Positions 52,255-62,276 of a stretch of 64,000 bases of DNA are shown here, in pieces. Made by a program: the position numbers and the translations under genes. Each line of letters opens with the position of its first letter. Positions within the stretch are counted from its first letter, which is position 1. Under the pieces are notes generated by a model. It did no database searches, was not told where the DNA came from, and saw only the letters and a program-made list of their open reading frames with translations. The stretch covers positions 620,001-684,000 of the forward strand of contig NZ_CP062165.1 of NCBI RefSeq assembly GCF_014844075.1, written 5' to 3'. The DNA comes from Paenibacillus sp. JNUCC-31. GTDB lineage: Bacteria; Bacillota; Bacilli; Paenibacillales; Paenibacillaceae.

Positions 52255-52988
52255 GCCTGCTTCACCCTTTCTACAAATGCTGTTATTTTCGCAATATCCT
52301 TCACACCTTCGGACTCTACGCCGCTGGAAACATCGACGCCGTTCGGTGCATATGTCTGTATCAGTTGTTGCACATTATCCGGCTGTAATCCACCTGCCAC
52401 GAACAACGCAATTCCATGATTTCTCGCCCATTCGGCATAGAAAGGAATTCGTTCCCAGGCAAAGGTTTTACCGGAACCCCCTCCATAGAGCGGGTCGTAA
52501 GTATCGAGCAATATGGCGTCCACCACATTTTTATATGGATCAAGTGCCATCAAGGCATTATCTTCAGTTAATGAACCTTCTTCATCCTTGGGAAAAGAAA
52601 AAGCCTTGAACACTTCGGTATCAAAACGTTGTTTCACCTGTTCACAAAAATCCGGCGATTCCTGTCCATGCAGCTGAATGACATCCAGACGTGAAACCTT
52701 CATGATACTGTCCAGCTCTTCGAGCGTGGGATTCACGAAAACACCCGCCAGCTTCGGCCGATCAAACATCGTCCAGTCCAAAAGAACAGTTCTTAGCTCA
52801 GCACCCTGTTCAGGTGTAATTCGGCGACGGGATGGGGCAAAAATAACACCAATGTAATCCACAGGCAAGTTTATCATCGATTTTAGCACTTCAACGTCCT
52901 GAAGTCCACATATTTTTATAGCCGCTGCCGGCTGACTTCGCAGATTCTCATCTCTACTGCTTGTGCCGTCATCATTGAATGCACTCAT
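52251..52988 (-). CDS. trpF: Phosphoribosylanthranilate isomerase
   Basis: 245 aa. IKICGLQD (Cys general base, about 25-32) after a 24-aa N-terminal extension of low complexity (DDGTSSRDE); [17 protein letters not shown] (about 109); catalytic Asp in [21 protein letters not shown] (about 162-182); [12 protein letters not shown]. Overlaps trpC and trpB. The extension is unusual but there is no better start. Confidence 0.93.
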   Translation of the reverse strand: MSAFNDDGTSSRDENLRSQPAAAIKICGLQDVEVLKSMINLPVDYIGVIFAPSRRRITPEQGAELRTVLLDWTMFDRPKLAGVFVNPTLEELDSIMKVSRLDVIQLHGQESPDFCEQVKQRFDTEVFKAFSFPKDEEGSLTEDNALMALDPYKNVVDAILLDTYDPLYGGGSGKTFAWERIPFYAEWARNHGIALFVAGGLQPDNVQQLIQTYAPNGVDVSSGVESEGVKDIAKITAFVERVKQA

Positions 52989-53776
52989 GCTTTTGGTCCC
53001 ATCAGTTCGTAAACCGCAGCCTCAACATCATCCTTGCGCATCAGATGCTCTCCAACAAGGATACCATGTACACCTGCCTTAATAAGAGATTCCAATGGCT
53101 GCGGACCGTCAATTCCACTTTCACTGATCAAGGTTACACTATCCGGAATCAAGTCCATCAAATCCAGCGTGGTGTTCAGACTAGTTTCGAACGTTTTCAG
53201 ATTGCGATTGTTGATACCTACAAGTGTTGCCTGCGGAATATCCAATACTTGCTCCAGTTCGGTCCGATCATGAACTTCAATTAATGCATCAAGGCCCAGA
53301 CTTTTGGCAAACGTCAGATATTGACGCATCTGTTCGGGTGTCAGAATGCTCGCAATCAGCAAAACAGCATCCGCGCCAAGCAGCCTTGCCTCGGCAATCT
53401 GTCGTTCATCTATAATAAAATCCTTGCGCAGCAGCGGTATGTTCACAGCCTGATGAATCGCCTGCAAGTATTCGCTATTTCCCTGGAAATAAGAAACATC
53501 AGTCAATACCGAGATACAATCCGCTCCAGCCCGCTCGTATGCGGAAGCGATCTCTACCGGATGGAAATCAGGACGTATCAGTCCTTTGGACGGAGATGCC
53601 TTCTTTACCTCGGCAATGAGGCCGAGCTTACGGTTGCGATCCTCTGATAAAGCTCGTTCAAATCCACGAGTATTGGGTAATGCGTCTATCTTTTTCAACG
53701 CATCGTCCATCTGAAAGGTTTGTGCAAGAACTTCAACTTCTTTATGTTTAGTTGCTACGATTCGATCAAGATACAT
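52985..53776 (-). CDS. trpC: Indole-3-glycerol phosphate synthase
   Basis: 263 aa TIM barrel. GLIAEVKKASPSKGLIRPDF (catalytic Glu/Lys, about 52-71), DCISVLTDVSYFQGN (about 84), LLRKDFIIDERQIAEARLLGADA (about 108-130), LVGINNRNLKTFE (about 183), SESGIDGP (about 214). Overlaps trpD by 11 bp and trpF by 4. Confidence 0.96.
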   Translation of the reverse strand: MYLDRIVATKHKEVEVLAQTFQMDDALKKIDALPNTRGFERALSEDRNRKLGLIAEVKKASPSKGLIRPDFHPVEIASAYERAGADCISVLTDVSYFQGNSEYLQAIHQAVNIPLLRKDFIIDERQIAEARLLGADAVLLIASILTPEQMRQYLTFAKSLGLDALIEVHDRTELEQVLDIPQATLVGINNRNLKTFETSLNTTLDLMDLIPDSVTLISESGIDGPQPLESLIKAGVHGILVGEHLMRKDDVEAAVYELMGPKA

Positions 53777-54857
53777 GACTGTACGCCTCCGTTGTATGAA
53801 TTAACTGTTCCAGTTTCCCGGCAGCCTTGCCGGAGTCTACAGCTTCTGTCGCCATCAACACACCTTCTGCAATGGTGTCCGCGAGACCAGATACGTATAT
53901 GCACGCACCGGCATTCAAAAGAACGACATCACGGTATGCACTTCGCTCTCCCTTGAAGATCCTTTTAATAATTTCTGCATTCTGGGCTGCATTTCCTCCA
54001 AGGACTGATTCCAGCGGATGCAATGAAAGCCCCACATCACGTGGATCAATATCATAGGTCTGCACTTCACCGTTACGCAATTCAGATACCTGGGTAGGTG
54101 CGGAAATACTGATTTCATCCAGACCATCATGACTCGCAACGACCAAAGCTCTTTTCAGTCCCAGACGATTCAGCACCTCAGCAATCATCGGAGTCCGGCT
54201 GCGGTCATACAGACCAAGCAATTGGCGATCGGCCCCGGCAGGGTTGGTTAGCGGTCCAAGCATGTTAAAGATTGTGCGTACACCCAGCTCTTTTCTTGGC
54301 GCAGCCGCATGTTTCATGGAAGGATGATACACCTGGGCAAAACAGAAACAGATTCCAATCTCATCAAGGCACTGCCTCGCCTGTTCTCCGTTCAGATGAA
54401 TATTCACACCAAGCGCTTCTAGTACATCCGCACTTCCTGCTTTGCCTGATGCCGAGCGATTGCCATGTTTCGCAACCCGAACAGAAACTGCTGAAGCAAT
54501 AATGGCTGACGCCGTTGAAATATTGAACTTATGAATACCTGAACCACCCGTTCCACAGGTGTCCAACAGTCCATTACCGTCTGTCAGAATTCGTCCACCC
54601 TGCCCACGCATGGCCTCCGCAAACCCGGTGATTTCATCCACCGTCTCCCCCTTCATCCGCAAGGCCATAAGCAACCCCCCGATTTGAGCCGGAGTCGCTT
54701 CACCTCTCATGATGGAATACATCAAGTCGCGTGCTTCCGCCTGCTCCAGATGGCTGCCCTCCAAAATTTTGGCAAGGCCATTTTTCATTCCTTCCGCTTG
54801 GCTTGTTTCAGTTACGGGCCGTTTGGATTCTTCATTCATTACTGGGTTCATACTCAT
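53766..54857 (-). CDS. trpD: Anthranilate phosphoribosyltransferase
   Basis: 363 aa. Glycosyltransferase family 3: LLDTCGTGGSGIHKFNISTA (PRPP site, about 98-116), KHGNRSASGKAGSADVLEALG (about 134-154), LGVRTIFNMLGPLTNPAG (about 189-206), and VVASHDGLDEIS (about 234-245). The first about 20 residues are a family-atypical extension. GAGAGGAG precedes the ATG at 54857. 17 bp after trpE. Confidence 0.95.
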   Translation of the reverse strand: MSMNPVMNEESKRPVTETSQAEGMKNGLAKILEGSHLEQAEARDLMYSIMRGEATPAQIGGLLMALRMKGETVDEITGFAEAMRGQGGRILTDGNGLLDTCGTGGSGIHKFNISTASAIIASAVSVRVAKHGNRSASGKAGSADVLEALGVNIHLNGEQARQCLDEIGICFCFAQVYHPSMKHAAAPRKELGVRTIFNMLGPLTNPAGADRQLLGLYDRSRTPMIAEVLNRLGLKRALVVASHDGLDEISISAPTQVSELRNGEVQTYDIDPRDVGLSLHPLESVLGGNAAQNAEIIKRIFKGERSAYRDVVLLNAGACIYVSGLADTIAEGVLMATEAVDSGKAAGKLEQLIHTTEAYSHVS

Positions 54858-54874
54858 TTCCGGTCTCTCCTCTC

Positions 54875-56446
54875 TCAGTTCTGTACAGCTGTGGCTGGAG
54901 TAACAAAATAATCAGCGTTGGCCAGGTTCATGATACTGTCCTTCTCTTTCGCAGGAAACATGGCTTCTGCTGTACGGATCGCCTTTAATAGTGCCTTGGC
55001 TTTATTTACCGTTTCTTCATATTCATTCTCAGGTACGGAGTCCCATACGATTCCGGCTCCAGCCTGCACATATGCTTTTCCTTTTTTGAAAATAATCGTT
55101 CGAATGGTAATACAGGAATCCATGTTCCCCGAGAACCCGAGATAACCGATGGCTCCTGCATACGCACCTCGTGCTTCTTTCTCCAGTTCCGCGATGATCT
55201 CCATTGCACGCAGCTTCGGCGCCCCAGATACCGTTCCTGCTGGCAAACAGGAGAGAAATGCATCAAAGAAATCCTTGTCTTCTCTAAGCTCACCTGTAAC
55301 ATTGGACACCATGTGCATGACGTGGGAATAACGCTCAATCTCCATGAACATGTCACATTTCACACTTCCAAAGTTAGATACTCGGCCCAGATCGTTGCGA
55401 CCCAAATCGACAAGCATCAGATGTTCTGCGCGTTCCTTCTCATCCTGAAGCAGATCCGCTGCCAGCGCACGATCTTCGGCTTCCGTAGCTCCTCTTGGAC
55501 GAGTCCCCGCAATCGGTCGTGTCTCTACGCGGTTTCCATCCACTTTGACCAGTGCTTCAGGTGAGGTCCCAACAATAATCTCATCATCCATCTTCAGATA
55601 GTACATATAAGGGGAAGGATTCAATGTCCGAAGAACCCGATATACATGCAGCGGAGAAACTTCGGTATCAATATGGAATCGTTGGGATAATACTACTTGA
55701 AAAATATCTCCTGCCCGAATGTACTCTTTGGCCTGCTCTACATTACCAATAAACTGTTCTTTAGTTAGATTGGATTGAATATCCCCTAATTCAATATCTC
55801 CTGGAATGGAGCGCGGATTCAGGTTCTCCCCTGGTCCTTGCTGCTGTAAACGTTCAGCGGCTTGTTCCAGCTTCTCTGAGGTTAAGGCATAAGCTTGACG
55901 GATATCATCATCCGTTGCACCGTCTTTCACATGTACATTTCCCACCAGCAGCATCTGCTGCTTCACATGGTCGAACACGATAATCTGGTCACAGAACATG
56001 AAGCGTATATCGTCCATTTTCAGATCATCCAACGCATGAGCTGGGAGCTTCTCATAATATTGCAGCAGATCGTATCCAAAGAAACCAATGGCCCCGCCCG
56101 TGAATGGTGGCAGTTCATCATCTTTCGGACTGCGATACTTACGCAGCAGTGCTTTGAGTTCTTCAATCGGTTTGCCTGGCAATTCCCGAGTATGGCCAGC
56201 TTCTTCTACCATAATCCTGCCTTTTTTGGCTGAAATCATCAGGAACGGATCTGTACCGATGAAGGAATATCTCGCCCATTGAATCCCACCCTCCACACTT
56301 TCCAGCAGAAATGCCCGGTCGTTGTCAGCATAACGGCGGAAAATTCGAATTGGGGTCTCCATGTCTGCCAGAATCCGTTTGACTACCGGAATCAGATTAT
56401 ATTCATTCGACATTTTCAGTACTTGATTAACGTTTGGCGTTATCAT
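54875..56446 (-). CDS. trpE: Anthranilate synthase component I
   Basis: 523 aa from the ATG at 56446 (AAAGGA 9 nt upstream). N-terminal Trp-binding LLES domain (DRAFLLESVEGG, about 45-56; the LLES motif binds feedback Trp) and C-terminal chorismate-binding core with RPIAGTRPRG (about 315-324), AEHLMLVDLGRNDLGRV (about 344-360), GTVSGAPKLRAMEII (about 417-431), and GAGIVWDSVPENEYEET. No trpG follows; as in Bacillus the glutaminase subunit is presumably the shared pabA elsewhere. Behind a long attenuator leader. Confidence 0.95.
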   Translation of the reverse strand: MITPNVNQVLKMSNEYNLIPVVKRILADMETPIRIFRRYADNDRAFLLESVEGGIQWARYSFIGTDPFLMISAKKGRIMVEEAGHTRELPGKPIEELKALLRKYRSPKDDELPPFTGGAIGFFGYDLLQYYEKLPAHALDDLKMDDIRFMFCDQIIVFDHVKQQMLLVGNVHVKDGATDDDIRQAYALTSEKLEQAAERLQQQGPGENLNPRSIPGDIELGDIQSNLTKEQFIGNVEQAKEYIRAGDIFQVVLSQRFHIDTEVSPLHVYRVLRTLNPSPYMYYLKMDDEIIVGTSPEALVKVDGNRVETRPIAGTRPRGATEAEDRALAADLLQDEKERAEHLMLVDLGRNDLGRVSNFGSVKCDMFMEIERYSHVMHMVSNVTGELREDKDFFDAFLSCLPAGTVSGAPKLRAMEIIAELEKEARGAYAGAIGYLGFSGNMDSCITIRTIIFKKGKAYVQAGAGIVWDSVPENEYEETVNKAKALLKAIRTAEAMFPAKEKDSIMNLANADYFVTPATAVQN

Positions 56447-56494
56447 CAGATCACGTCCTTTCAGATTAGGTAGAAGAAAAGTACTACATACAAC

Positions 56495-56524
56495 AAAAAA
56501 AGCCTCTACCATCAGGTAGAGGCT
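56495..56524 (-). terminator. trp leader terminator (attenuator)
   Basis: Perfect 10-bp stem AGCCTCTACC/GGTAGAGGCT (56524-56515 / 56510-56501, loop TGAT) and a T6 run, 48 bp before the trpE start. Its position fits an attenuator. Confidence 0.85.
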
Positions 56525-56845
56525 TGATTATAAGCTGTTTCAACAGGTTGGTGCTTCATAAATAACAAGTCCCTATACATACACCGTTACCGAATTATTA
56601 TACAGGCTGTGGTATGGATGTATTATGCATCCAGCCAAAACAAAGGAAATGTAGCGGTATACACTGAACTTTATCCGATTCGTGCATTCTTTCAAAGAAA
56701 TGCATAAGGATATGGATTGTGTTATACCAAAACAAACGATGTCCTAAGACATGTTCCCTTGCCTTAATCCTGTTTCAAATTCCGTAGCATGACGTACCGC
56801 GAATCAGTTCACCGGCTACTGTTGCTCCGGCTACCACCCGCTGGA

Positions 56846-56913
56846 CTCTGCTATATACTCCACTCGTCTCAGCTGCTCTCAGCTCAATCTCATACTCTAC
56901 TCAACTGGTTCTC
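56846..56913 (-). promoter_or_regulatory. TRAP-type binding site in the trp leader (eleven NAG repeats)
   Basis: Reading on minus from 56902: GAG triplets at 56902, 56897, 56891, 56885, 56880, CAG at 56875, GAG at 56870, 56865, 56860, TAG at 56853 and GAG at 56848. That is eleven (G/U/C)AG triplets with 2-4 nt spacing, mostly 2. Two more triplets (CAG at 56907, GAG at 56913) precede. The TRAP protein of Bacillus binds eleven GAG/UAG triplets with 2-3 nt spacing. The presence of mtrB was not testable here. The remaining leader (56530-56845) is structured, with small hairpins (e.g. near 56680-56700 and 56618-56640), and no gene. Confidence 0.75.
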
Positions 56914-56942
56914 ACTATACATTATTCCGAACGATTTGACAA
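56914..56942 (-). promoter_or_regulatory. Promoter of the trp operon
   Basis: TTGTCA (56942-56937), 17-bp spacer, TATAGT (56919-56914). The expected start, about 56907, is at the first repeat of the TRAP-type site. It lies just after the aroH stop, so trp genes can be transcribed both from here and from upstream. Confidence 0.75.
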
Positions 56943-56953
56943 CCACCCTAATG

Positions 56954-57331
56954 TTACGAATTGGAAGGTGCCGCCAAATCCGGCCGAAGAGACTGTGCCC
57001 CATTGAGGTATACGTGGTGAATCTCATTCTGACTTTTTCCTGTGTTGATGTGTACCATAAAACGAATGCACTGTGGCAAAGCTCCTGCAACCGGAACTTC
57101 GAGTGCACACATCAAGGGTACAAGCTCCCAGCCGTCTAACTGACGAATCGCCTTTGCCGGGAACGCAGCATCCAGATCTCCTGTCATCGTAATCCACACA
57201 CTGCAAATATCTTCAGGTGTAATCTCGTTACGATCCACAATTTCCTGCAATAGCACAGCCGTTTCTTTCAAAATCTGTTCTTCGTTGTTATGCGTGACCG
57301 TTGTGGCCCCGCGAATCCCCCGAGTAAACAT
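56954..57331 (-). CDS. aroH: Chorismate mutase (AroH type)
   Basis: 125 aa, trimeric monofunctional AroH fold. FTRGIRGATTV (2-12), VWITMTGDLDAAFPAKAIR (about 50-68; catalytic Arg in AAFPAKAIR) and IRFMVHINTGKSQNEIHHVYL (about 89-110). Start ATG 57331 has AAGGGAG upstream. Converts chorismate to prephenate. Six bp after aroB. Its 3' end meets the trp promoter. Confidence 0.94.
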   Translation of the reverse strand: MFTRGIRGATTVTHNNEEQILKETAVLLQEIVDRNEITPEDICSVWITMTGDLDAAFPAKAIRQLDGWELVPLMCALEVPVAGALPQCIRFMVHINTGKSQNEIHHVYLNGAQSLRPDLAAPSNS

Positions 57332-57336
57332 CGCTT

Positions 57337-58431
57337 TTATTCTCCCTTCTTGAGCCATTCAATGACGTCGCGTACTACCGTTACAGGCACGTCCTTCACA
57401 ATTCGGGCGGCGCCGATCCGGTCAGGAATAATGAAGACCATATGACCTTCACGAAACTTTTTGTCATGCATCATTGCATCCATTAATTCATCCGTTTCCA
57501 AATGTTTTGGCATCGTCACCGGAAGGCGCAATGAACGCAGCATGCGGACCGTATCGTCATAGAGCCCTGCCGGTGCTCCCAGCTTCTCGCCAAGTAATGC
57601 CGAGCCTGCCATACCAATGGAGATGGCTTCACCATGCAAAAATTCGCCGTAGCCGGCAATCGCTTCAATCGCATGACCAATCGTATGACCCAGATTCAAC
57701 AACGCACGTTCTCCATGTTCACGTTCGTCTCTGGATACAATCTCTGCCTTGATGCCACAGCCACGTTCCAAACCGTAACCCAAAGCCTCCGAATCAAGGG
57801 CAAGCAGTTCCTCCGCATGCTCCTCACACCAGTATGCAAAAGCTCCGTCCCGAATCAGTCCGTGCTTTAACATTTCTGACAAGCCAGCTGAAACATCGCG
57901 CGGCGGTAGAGATTGAAGAGTATCCACATCATAGAGCACAAGCTCTGGCTGATGGAATGCACCAATCATATTTTTCGCCAGTGGATGATTGACTGCTACC
58001 TTGCCGCCAACACTGCTGTCGTGCGCCAGGATCGTCGTAGGCACTTGTATAAACTTGATTCCGCGCATATATGTAGCAGCAACAAAACCAGCCAGATCCC
58101 CCACTACACCGCCGCCTAAAGCAACAATAGCCGAACTGCGGTCCAGTTTGCCTTCGATGGCGACAGTCATCATATCCTGATAGACCGAAAGGGATTTCGA
58201 CGTTTCACCAGAAGGGACCACTGCTGAGACGACTATAAAACCTGCCGTCCGCAGCGTTTGTTCAAGATCTGACAAATATTTGGGTGCCACATTCTCATCG
58301 GTAATAATGAGTAGCGGGCTTTTTTTGGTCAAGCCATATTGCTCAAAATATTGGGGTGCTTGAGCCAGCAAGCCGCTGCCAATCAGGATTGGATAAGAGC
58401 GCTCCTCCAACTGCACTGTCAGCTGGCGCAT
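57337..58431 (-). CDS. aroB: 3-dehydroquinate synthase
   Basis: 364 aa. Zn/NAD enzyme: VPSGETSKS (about 76), IVALGGGVVGDLAGFVAATYMRG (about 96-118), IQVPTTILAHDSSVGGKVAVNHPLAKN (about 121-147), LNLGHTIGHAIEA (about 245) with metal ligands. Start ATG 58431 is 1 nt after the aroC stop (TAAGATG). Second step of the shikimate pathway. Confidence 0.95.
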   Translation of the reverse strand: MRQLTVQLEERSYPILIGSGLLAQAPQYFEQYGLTKKSPLLIITDENVAPKYLSDLEQTLRTAGFIVVSAVVPSGETSKSLSVYQDMMTVAIEGKLDRSSAIVALGGGVVGDLAGFVAATYMRGIKFIQVPTTILAHDSSVGGKVAVNHPLAKNMIGAFHQPELVLYDVDTLQSLPPRDVSAGLSEMLKHGLIRDGAFAYWCEEHAEELLALDSEALGYGLERGCGIKAEIVSRDEREHGERALLNLGHTIGHAIEAIAGYGEFLHGEAISIGMAGSALLGEKLGAPAGLYDDTVRMLRSLRLPVTMPKHLETDELMDAMMHDKKFREGHMVFIIPDRIGAARIVKDVPVTVVRDVIEWLKKGE

Positions 58432-58432
58432 C

Positions 58433-59602
58433 TTAGTAATTCTCCAGTTGATTATTGTAGCTTTCAAAGTTCGAGCGGATTTCCTCCATGGAATCTCCAC
58501 CGAATTTCTCAAGGAAAGCCTTCGCAATTTCCCAGGCTACCACATGCTCCATAACGACACTAGCTGCCGGAACTGCACATGCATCTGAACGCTCAACCTG
58601 AGCTGTGAATGCTTCTTTTGTATCGATATCCACACTTTGAAGCGGTTTGTACAATGTAGGAATAGGTTTCATAACTCCACGTACCACAACCGGCATTCCG
58701 TTGGTCATTCCACCCTCGAATCCGCCAAGACGGTTAGTCGCCCGATGGTAACCGCGCTCTTCACTATACATAATCTCATCATGTACCTGAGAACCACGAA
58801 TGGTTCCGGCTTCGAAGCCGATACCAATTTCAACACCCTTGAATGCATTAATGGACATCACACCCTGAGCGATTCGTGCATCCAGTTTGCGATCATACTG
58901 TACGTAGCTCCCAAGACCCACAGGCACACCTTCAACGATACATTCCACGATTCCCCCGATGGAATCACCTTCCTGCTTGATTTGATCGATGTAGGCCTCC
59001 ATCTTCTTCTCGGTTTCTGCATCGGTCACACGTACGGAGGAAGCTTCTGTCACTTCGATCAGTTCATCGATCGGCAGATCCTGATAAGGTGCTTCGATCT
59101 CTCCAATGCGCAGCACACGACCTGCTACTTTGATCCCAAATTCAGCGAGGAATTGACGTGCAATGGCGCCACAAGCTACACGAACTGTTGTCTCACGGGC
59201 ACTGGAACGCTCCAGTACGTTACGCAAGTCTTTCAGGTTATACTTCAGTCCTCCGTTCAGATCAGCATGTCCCGGACGTGGACGATGAACACGACGTTTC
59301 TCTTCATCGCTGCCTTCAATCGGCTCAATATTCATAATCTTCTGCCAGTGTTTCCAGTCATTATTTTGAACGACCAATGCTACTGGAGCACCCGTTGTAT
59401 ATCCGTGACGGATACCACCAACGAAATTGGCCTGATCTTTCTCAATTTGCATCCGGCGACCACGGCCATATCCTTTCTGGCGGCGTTGAAGCTGGAAATT
59501 CAGCTCTTCAAAGTCAATATTCAGATTACTAGGCAAACCTTCAATAATTGCGGTTAATTGGGGTCCGTGCGTCTCCCCTGCGGTTAAATAGCGTAAACTC
59601 AT
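58433..59602 (-). CDS. aroC: Chorismate synthase
   Basis: 389 aa from the ATG at 59602, after AAGGGGGAACG. FMN-binding enzyme making chorismate from EPSP. Motifs: [16 protein letters not shown] (7-22), [12 protein letters not shown] (about 40-51), [13 protein letters not shown] (about 107-119), [17 protein letters not shown] (about 206-222) and [19 protein letters not shown] (about 345-363). Coupled to aroB. The second regular regulatory gap starts upstream, with a terminator between it and cheR. Confidence 0.96.
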   Translation of the reverse strand: MSLRYLTAGETHGPQLTAIIEGLPSNLNIDFEELNFQLQRRQKGYGRGRRMQIEKDQANFVGGIRHGYTTGAPVALVVQNNDWKHWQKIMNIEPIEGSDEEKRRVHRPRPGHADLNGGLKYNLKDLRNVLERSSARETTVRVACGAIARQFLAEFGIKVAGRVLRIGEIEAPYQDLPIDELIEVTEASSVRVTDAETEKKMEAYIDQIKQEGDSIGGIVECIVEGVPVGLGSYVQYDRKLDARIAQGVMSINAFKGVEIGIGFEAGTIRGSQVHDEIMYSEERGYHRATNRLGGFEGGMTNGMPVVVRGVMKPIPTLYKPLQSVDIDTKEAFTAQVERSDACAVPAASVVMEHVVAWEIAKAFLEKFGGDSMEEIRSNFESYNNQLENY

Positions 59603-59791
59603 AATACGTTCCCCCTTTAAACTGTTAAACTTCACATTGCTAAAATCCCATAATTTCTTTGCTTATTATAGTATAGCTGACGGGCTTTGACAAGAAAGCC
59701 GATCGTTTCTTCTCCGAGATTGACCTGCCTGGATGAGTGATAACCAAGATTATGACGTGTGAGGGTTATTTTCCATCCAGCCGTTATACAA

Positions 59792-59834
59792 ATAACCGCC
59801 TGGACACATGTACATGTGCACTCCAGACGGTTAT
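59792..59834 (-). terminator. Hairpin between cheR and aroC
   Basis: ATAACCGTCTGGA...TCCAGGCGGTTAT, a 13-bp arm with mismatch plus inner ACATGTACATGT palindrome. The T-run is weak (TTATTTGTAT). It may be a partial terminator; no other feature is seen in the 246-bp gap. Confidence 0.55.
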
Positions 59835-59848
59835 GACATCAATTGAAG

Positions 59849-60643
59849 TTATTTTTTGCGATAAAAGAATGTCTCCGCTGTCTCCAGACCATATTGTCCC
59901 GGGGAGAAAATCTGTTCCGTACTGCCCACAAATAAAATACCACCTGGACGCAAGCTTGCTGCAAACTTATGGTACAGCAGGTTTTTGGCTTCCTCGGTAA
60001 AATAGATCATGACATTTCGGCACACAATCAGATCATATCCATCGTCAAAATGATCGAGCAACAGATTTTGTTTCATGAACTTGACAGAACTTTTTAATTG
60101 CTCATCAATGCGGTATACCAAGCCATCTTGCTTAAAGTATCGATTGGCCGTTTCCTTCGGTACGTCTTTGAGCGAGCGTTCCATATAACGCCCTTCCTTG
60201 GCTTTCGCAAGAGCTCCTTCATCCAGGTCACTTGCTGTGATGGAGCTTCCCTTAAGAATCCCCATCGTGTCCAGTATCATCGCCAAAGTGTAAGGCTCCT
60301 CGCCTGTGGAGCAAGCCGCACTCCACACTTTAACTCCACGTTTCGAACCCTGCAACTCAGGCAGGATTTCATCTCGCAGCACTTCCCAGCGATTGGGATT
60401 CCGCCAAAATTCCGAGACGTTAATGGTCATGCGATCCAGAAATTCGTAGAACAGTGACTTGTCTTTCTGCATGGCATCAAAAAAGATAGAAAACGTATGA
60501 AATCCGTTTTTGTTACGAAGTGTGGTCAGCCTTCTTTTCATCTGGCCTTCCTTGTATTGAGCAAGATCAATACCTGTGCTCTCTTTGATTTTACGAATAA
60601 ATCCGGTGTAATCCGGGTCTAGTAGTTGTTCCTGCTCCAGCAT
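59849..60643 (-). CDS. cheR: Chemotaxis protein methyltransferase CheR
   Basis: 264 aa. N-terminal helical domain (about 1-75, TGFIRKIKESTGIDLAQY) and SAM-dependent methyltransferase domain with VWSAACSTGEEPYTLAMIL (about 105-123), ASDLDEGALAKA (about 135) and LIVCRNVMIYF (about 206). Methylates Glu on receptors. Placed in the ndk-cheR-aroC order of Bacillus. Confidence 0.94.
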   Translation of the reverse strand: MLEQEQLLDPDYTGFIRKIKESTGIDLAQYKEGQMKRRLTTLRNKNGFHTFSIFFDAMQKDKSLFYEFLDRMTINVSEFWRNPNRWEVLRDEILPELQGSKRGVKVWSAACSTGEEPYTLAMILDTMGILKGSSITASDLDEGALAKAKEGRYMERSLKDVPKETANRYFKQDGLVYRIDEQLKSSVKFMKQNLLLDHFDDGYDLIVCRNVMIYFTEEAKNLLYHKFAASLRPGGILFVGSTEQIFSPGQYGLETAETFFYRKK

Positions 60644-60667
60644 CGTATCACCCTTCTGGCTAATAAA

Positions 60668-61111
60668 TTACAACCAGGCTGCGATGCTCTTGTCGTACGT
60701 TACCAGCTCATCGGGAGCAAAGAAGTTTGCTGCTTCACGTAAGGCACTTTCTGGTGAATCTGCCCCATGAATCAGATTATGCGGTGTATGGCTGGCGAAA
60801 TCTCCGCGAATCGTTCCCGGAGCCGCTTCCTTCACATTGGTTTTACCGATTACGATGCGTGCAAGCGCCACGATGTCGTCCCCTTCCCAAACCATGGCAA
60901 ATACAGGTCCAGAAGTGATAAAACGCACCAGGTCATCGAAAAACGGTTTTCCCTCATGTTCAGCATAATGGCGTTTGGCCTGATCCTCAGACATTTGCAC
61001 CAGTTTGCCTGCCACCAACTTAAATCCTTTGTCTTCCAGACGGCTAACGATACGCCCAATCAAACCACGCTGCACACCATCCGGCTTCACCATCAAAAAT
61101 GTACGATCCAT
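60668..61111 (-). CDS. ndk: Nucleoside diphosphate kinase
   Basis: 147 aa from the ATG at 61111 (GTGAGGAG 7 nt upstream; a frame to 61126 also opens). Phospho-His in [22 protein letters not shown] (His about residue 116); [17 protein letters not shown] near the N-terminus. Balances NTP pools. Upstream of cheR. Confidence 0.96.
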   Translation of the reverse strand: MDRTFLMVKPDGVQRGLIGRIVSRLEDKGFKLVAGKLVQMSEDQAKRHYAEHEGKPFFDDLVRFITSGPVFAMVWEGDDIVALARIVIGKTNVKEAAPGTIRGDFASHTPHNLIHGADSPESALREAANFFAPDELVTYDKSIAAWL

Positions 61112-61301
61112 AGGCTCACTCCTCACTCACGGTTCAAAGTTATTTCATTATGTAAACGCAATCCCTTTGATTGTAACATACATGTCCAGATCCCCCCAAT
61201 GAGGAATATCACATGTTTGTTATTTTTTGAGTAAGTACATCTGCCCAGGAAGCTTCATTTTTCCAAGCTCTTGTAGAAAACAGAGAAATGATCAAAACAG
61301 A

Positions 61302-62276
61302 TTAATGAGTACGTTGGACCACAAAATGTGCGATATCACGCAGGTTTTTGGTCGTCTTGATGTTAGGCAGTTGATCCAGAGCATCGAGCGCTTTCTTCAT
61401 ATATCGGTCAGCCAGGGCTTCTGCTTTAGCAATTCCTTGACTTTGGCGAATCATTCCAATCGCGTCGGACGCACTTGCCCGCCCCTCCTCATGCTGAACA
61501 CGGGAAATTTCCTTTAGCAAAGGTTCACGCAAATCAGGCTCCTGCAACGCGTACAGTACGGGCAGCGTAATATTGCCTTGCTTCATGTCACTGCCTGGGG
61601 GCTTGCCCAGTTGCTTCTCAGTGCCGACCAGATCAAGTACATCGTCCTGAATCTGGAACGCCATACCCACGTTGTAACCGTAGGTGTACAGCAACGAACA
61701 TACATGTTCCGGCGCACGAGTGGCAAGCGCCCCCAGCTGGCAGCTGACAGCAATAAGAAGCGCCGTTTTGCGACGAATTCGCAAGAGATAGTTACGTACA
61801 CTTTGTCCCGTATTGAAAAAATCCCGAATTTGTTCCATTTCACCAATGGACATCTGCACCATCGCTTTGGCCAGAATACGGTGTATCGCCGGATCGGACA
61901 GGCCCGCCGTCATTTTAAGCGCTTTGCCGTAAATATAATCTCCGGTATACATCGCAATCCGATTATCCCATTTGGATTTCACCGTTGGTTTGCCACGTCG
62001 TGTCTCGGCATTATCAATAACATCATCATGAACCAGAGAAGCCGAGTGAATCAATTCCAACGGAACTGCTACCAGCTTTAGGCGCTCGATGTCGTATGTA
62101 CCAAATTTCCCGCCAAGCAGCACAAATACAGGACGTAATCGCTTCCCCCCTGCCTTAAGCAGGTGAAGTGAGGTTTCGCTCAGCAGTTTCTGTTCTCCCT
62201 GAACGCTGCGGTACAACTCTTTTTCAATGTAATTCATGTCCTTTTTTAACAACCCGAAAATATCCAATAGTTTCAT
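61302..62276 (-). CDS. hepT: Heptaprenyl diphosphate synthase component II (polyprenyl synthetase)
   Basis: 324 aa. First aspartate-rich motif LVHDDVIDNAETRRGKPTV (about 81-99), second QIQDDVLDLVG (about 211-221), and GGKRLRPVF (about 44). It makes the menaquinone side chain together with a small subunit, HepS, which is not in the window. Order hepT-ndk-cheR matches Bacillus. A short frame with a ribosome site overlaps its ATG (see 62273). Confidence 0.93.
   Translation of the reverse strand: MKLLDIFGLLKKDMNYIEKELYRSVQGEQKLLSETSLHLLKAGGKRLRPVFVLLGGKFGTYDIERLKLVAVPLELIHSASLVHDDVIDNAETRRGKPTVKSKWDNRIAMYTGDYIYGKALKMTAGLSDPAIHRILAKAMVQMSIGEMEQIRDFFNTGQSVRNYLLRIRRKTALLIAVSCQLGALATRAPEHVCSLLYTYGYNVGMAFQIQDDVLDLVGTEKQLGKPPGSDMKQGNITLPVLYALQEPDLREPLLKEISRVQHEEGRASASDAIGMIRQSQGIAKAEALADRYMKKALDALDQLPNIKTTKNLRDIAHFVVQRTH

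Noticed and set aside
56780..56860. T-box core in the trp leader (GGTGGTA near 56835)
   Set aside because: The rest of the T-box sequence (ACCGCG) does not follow in register; the NAG repeats explain the region better.
58637..59557. 306-codon plus frame over aroC
   Set aside because: Antisense shadow of chorismate synthase, no protein-like motif.
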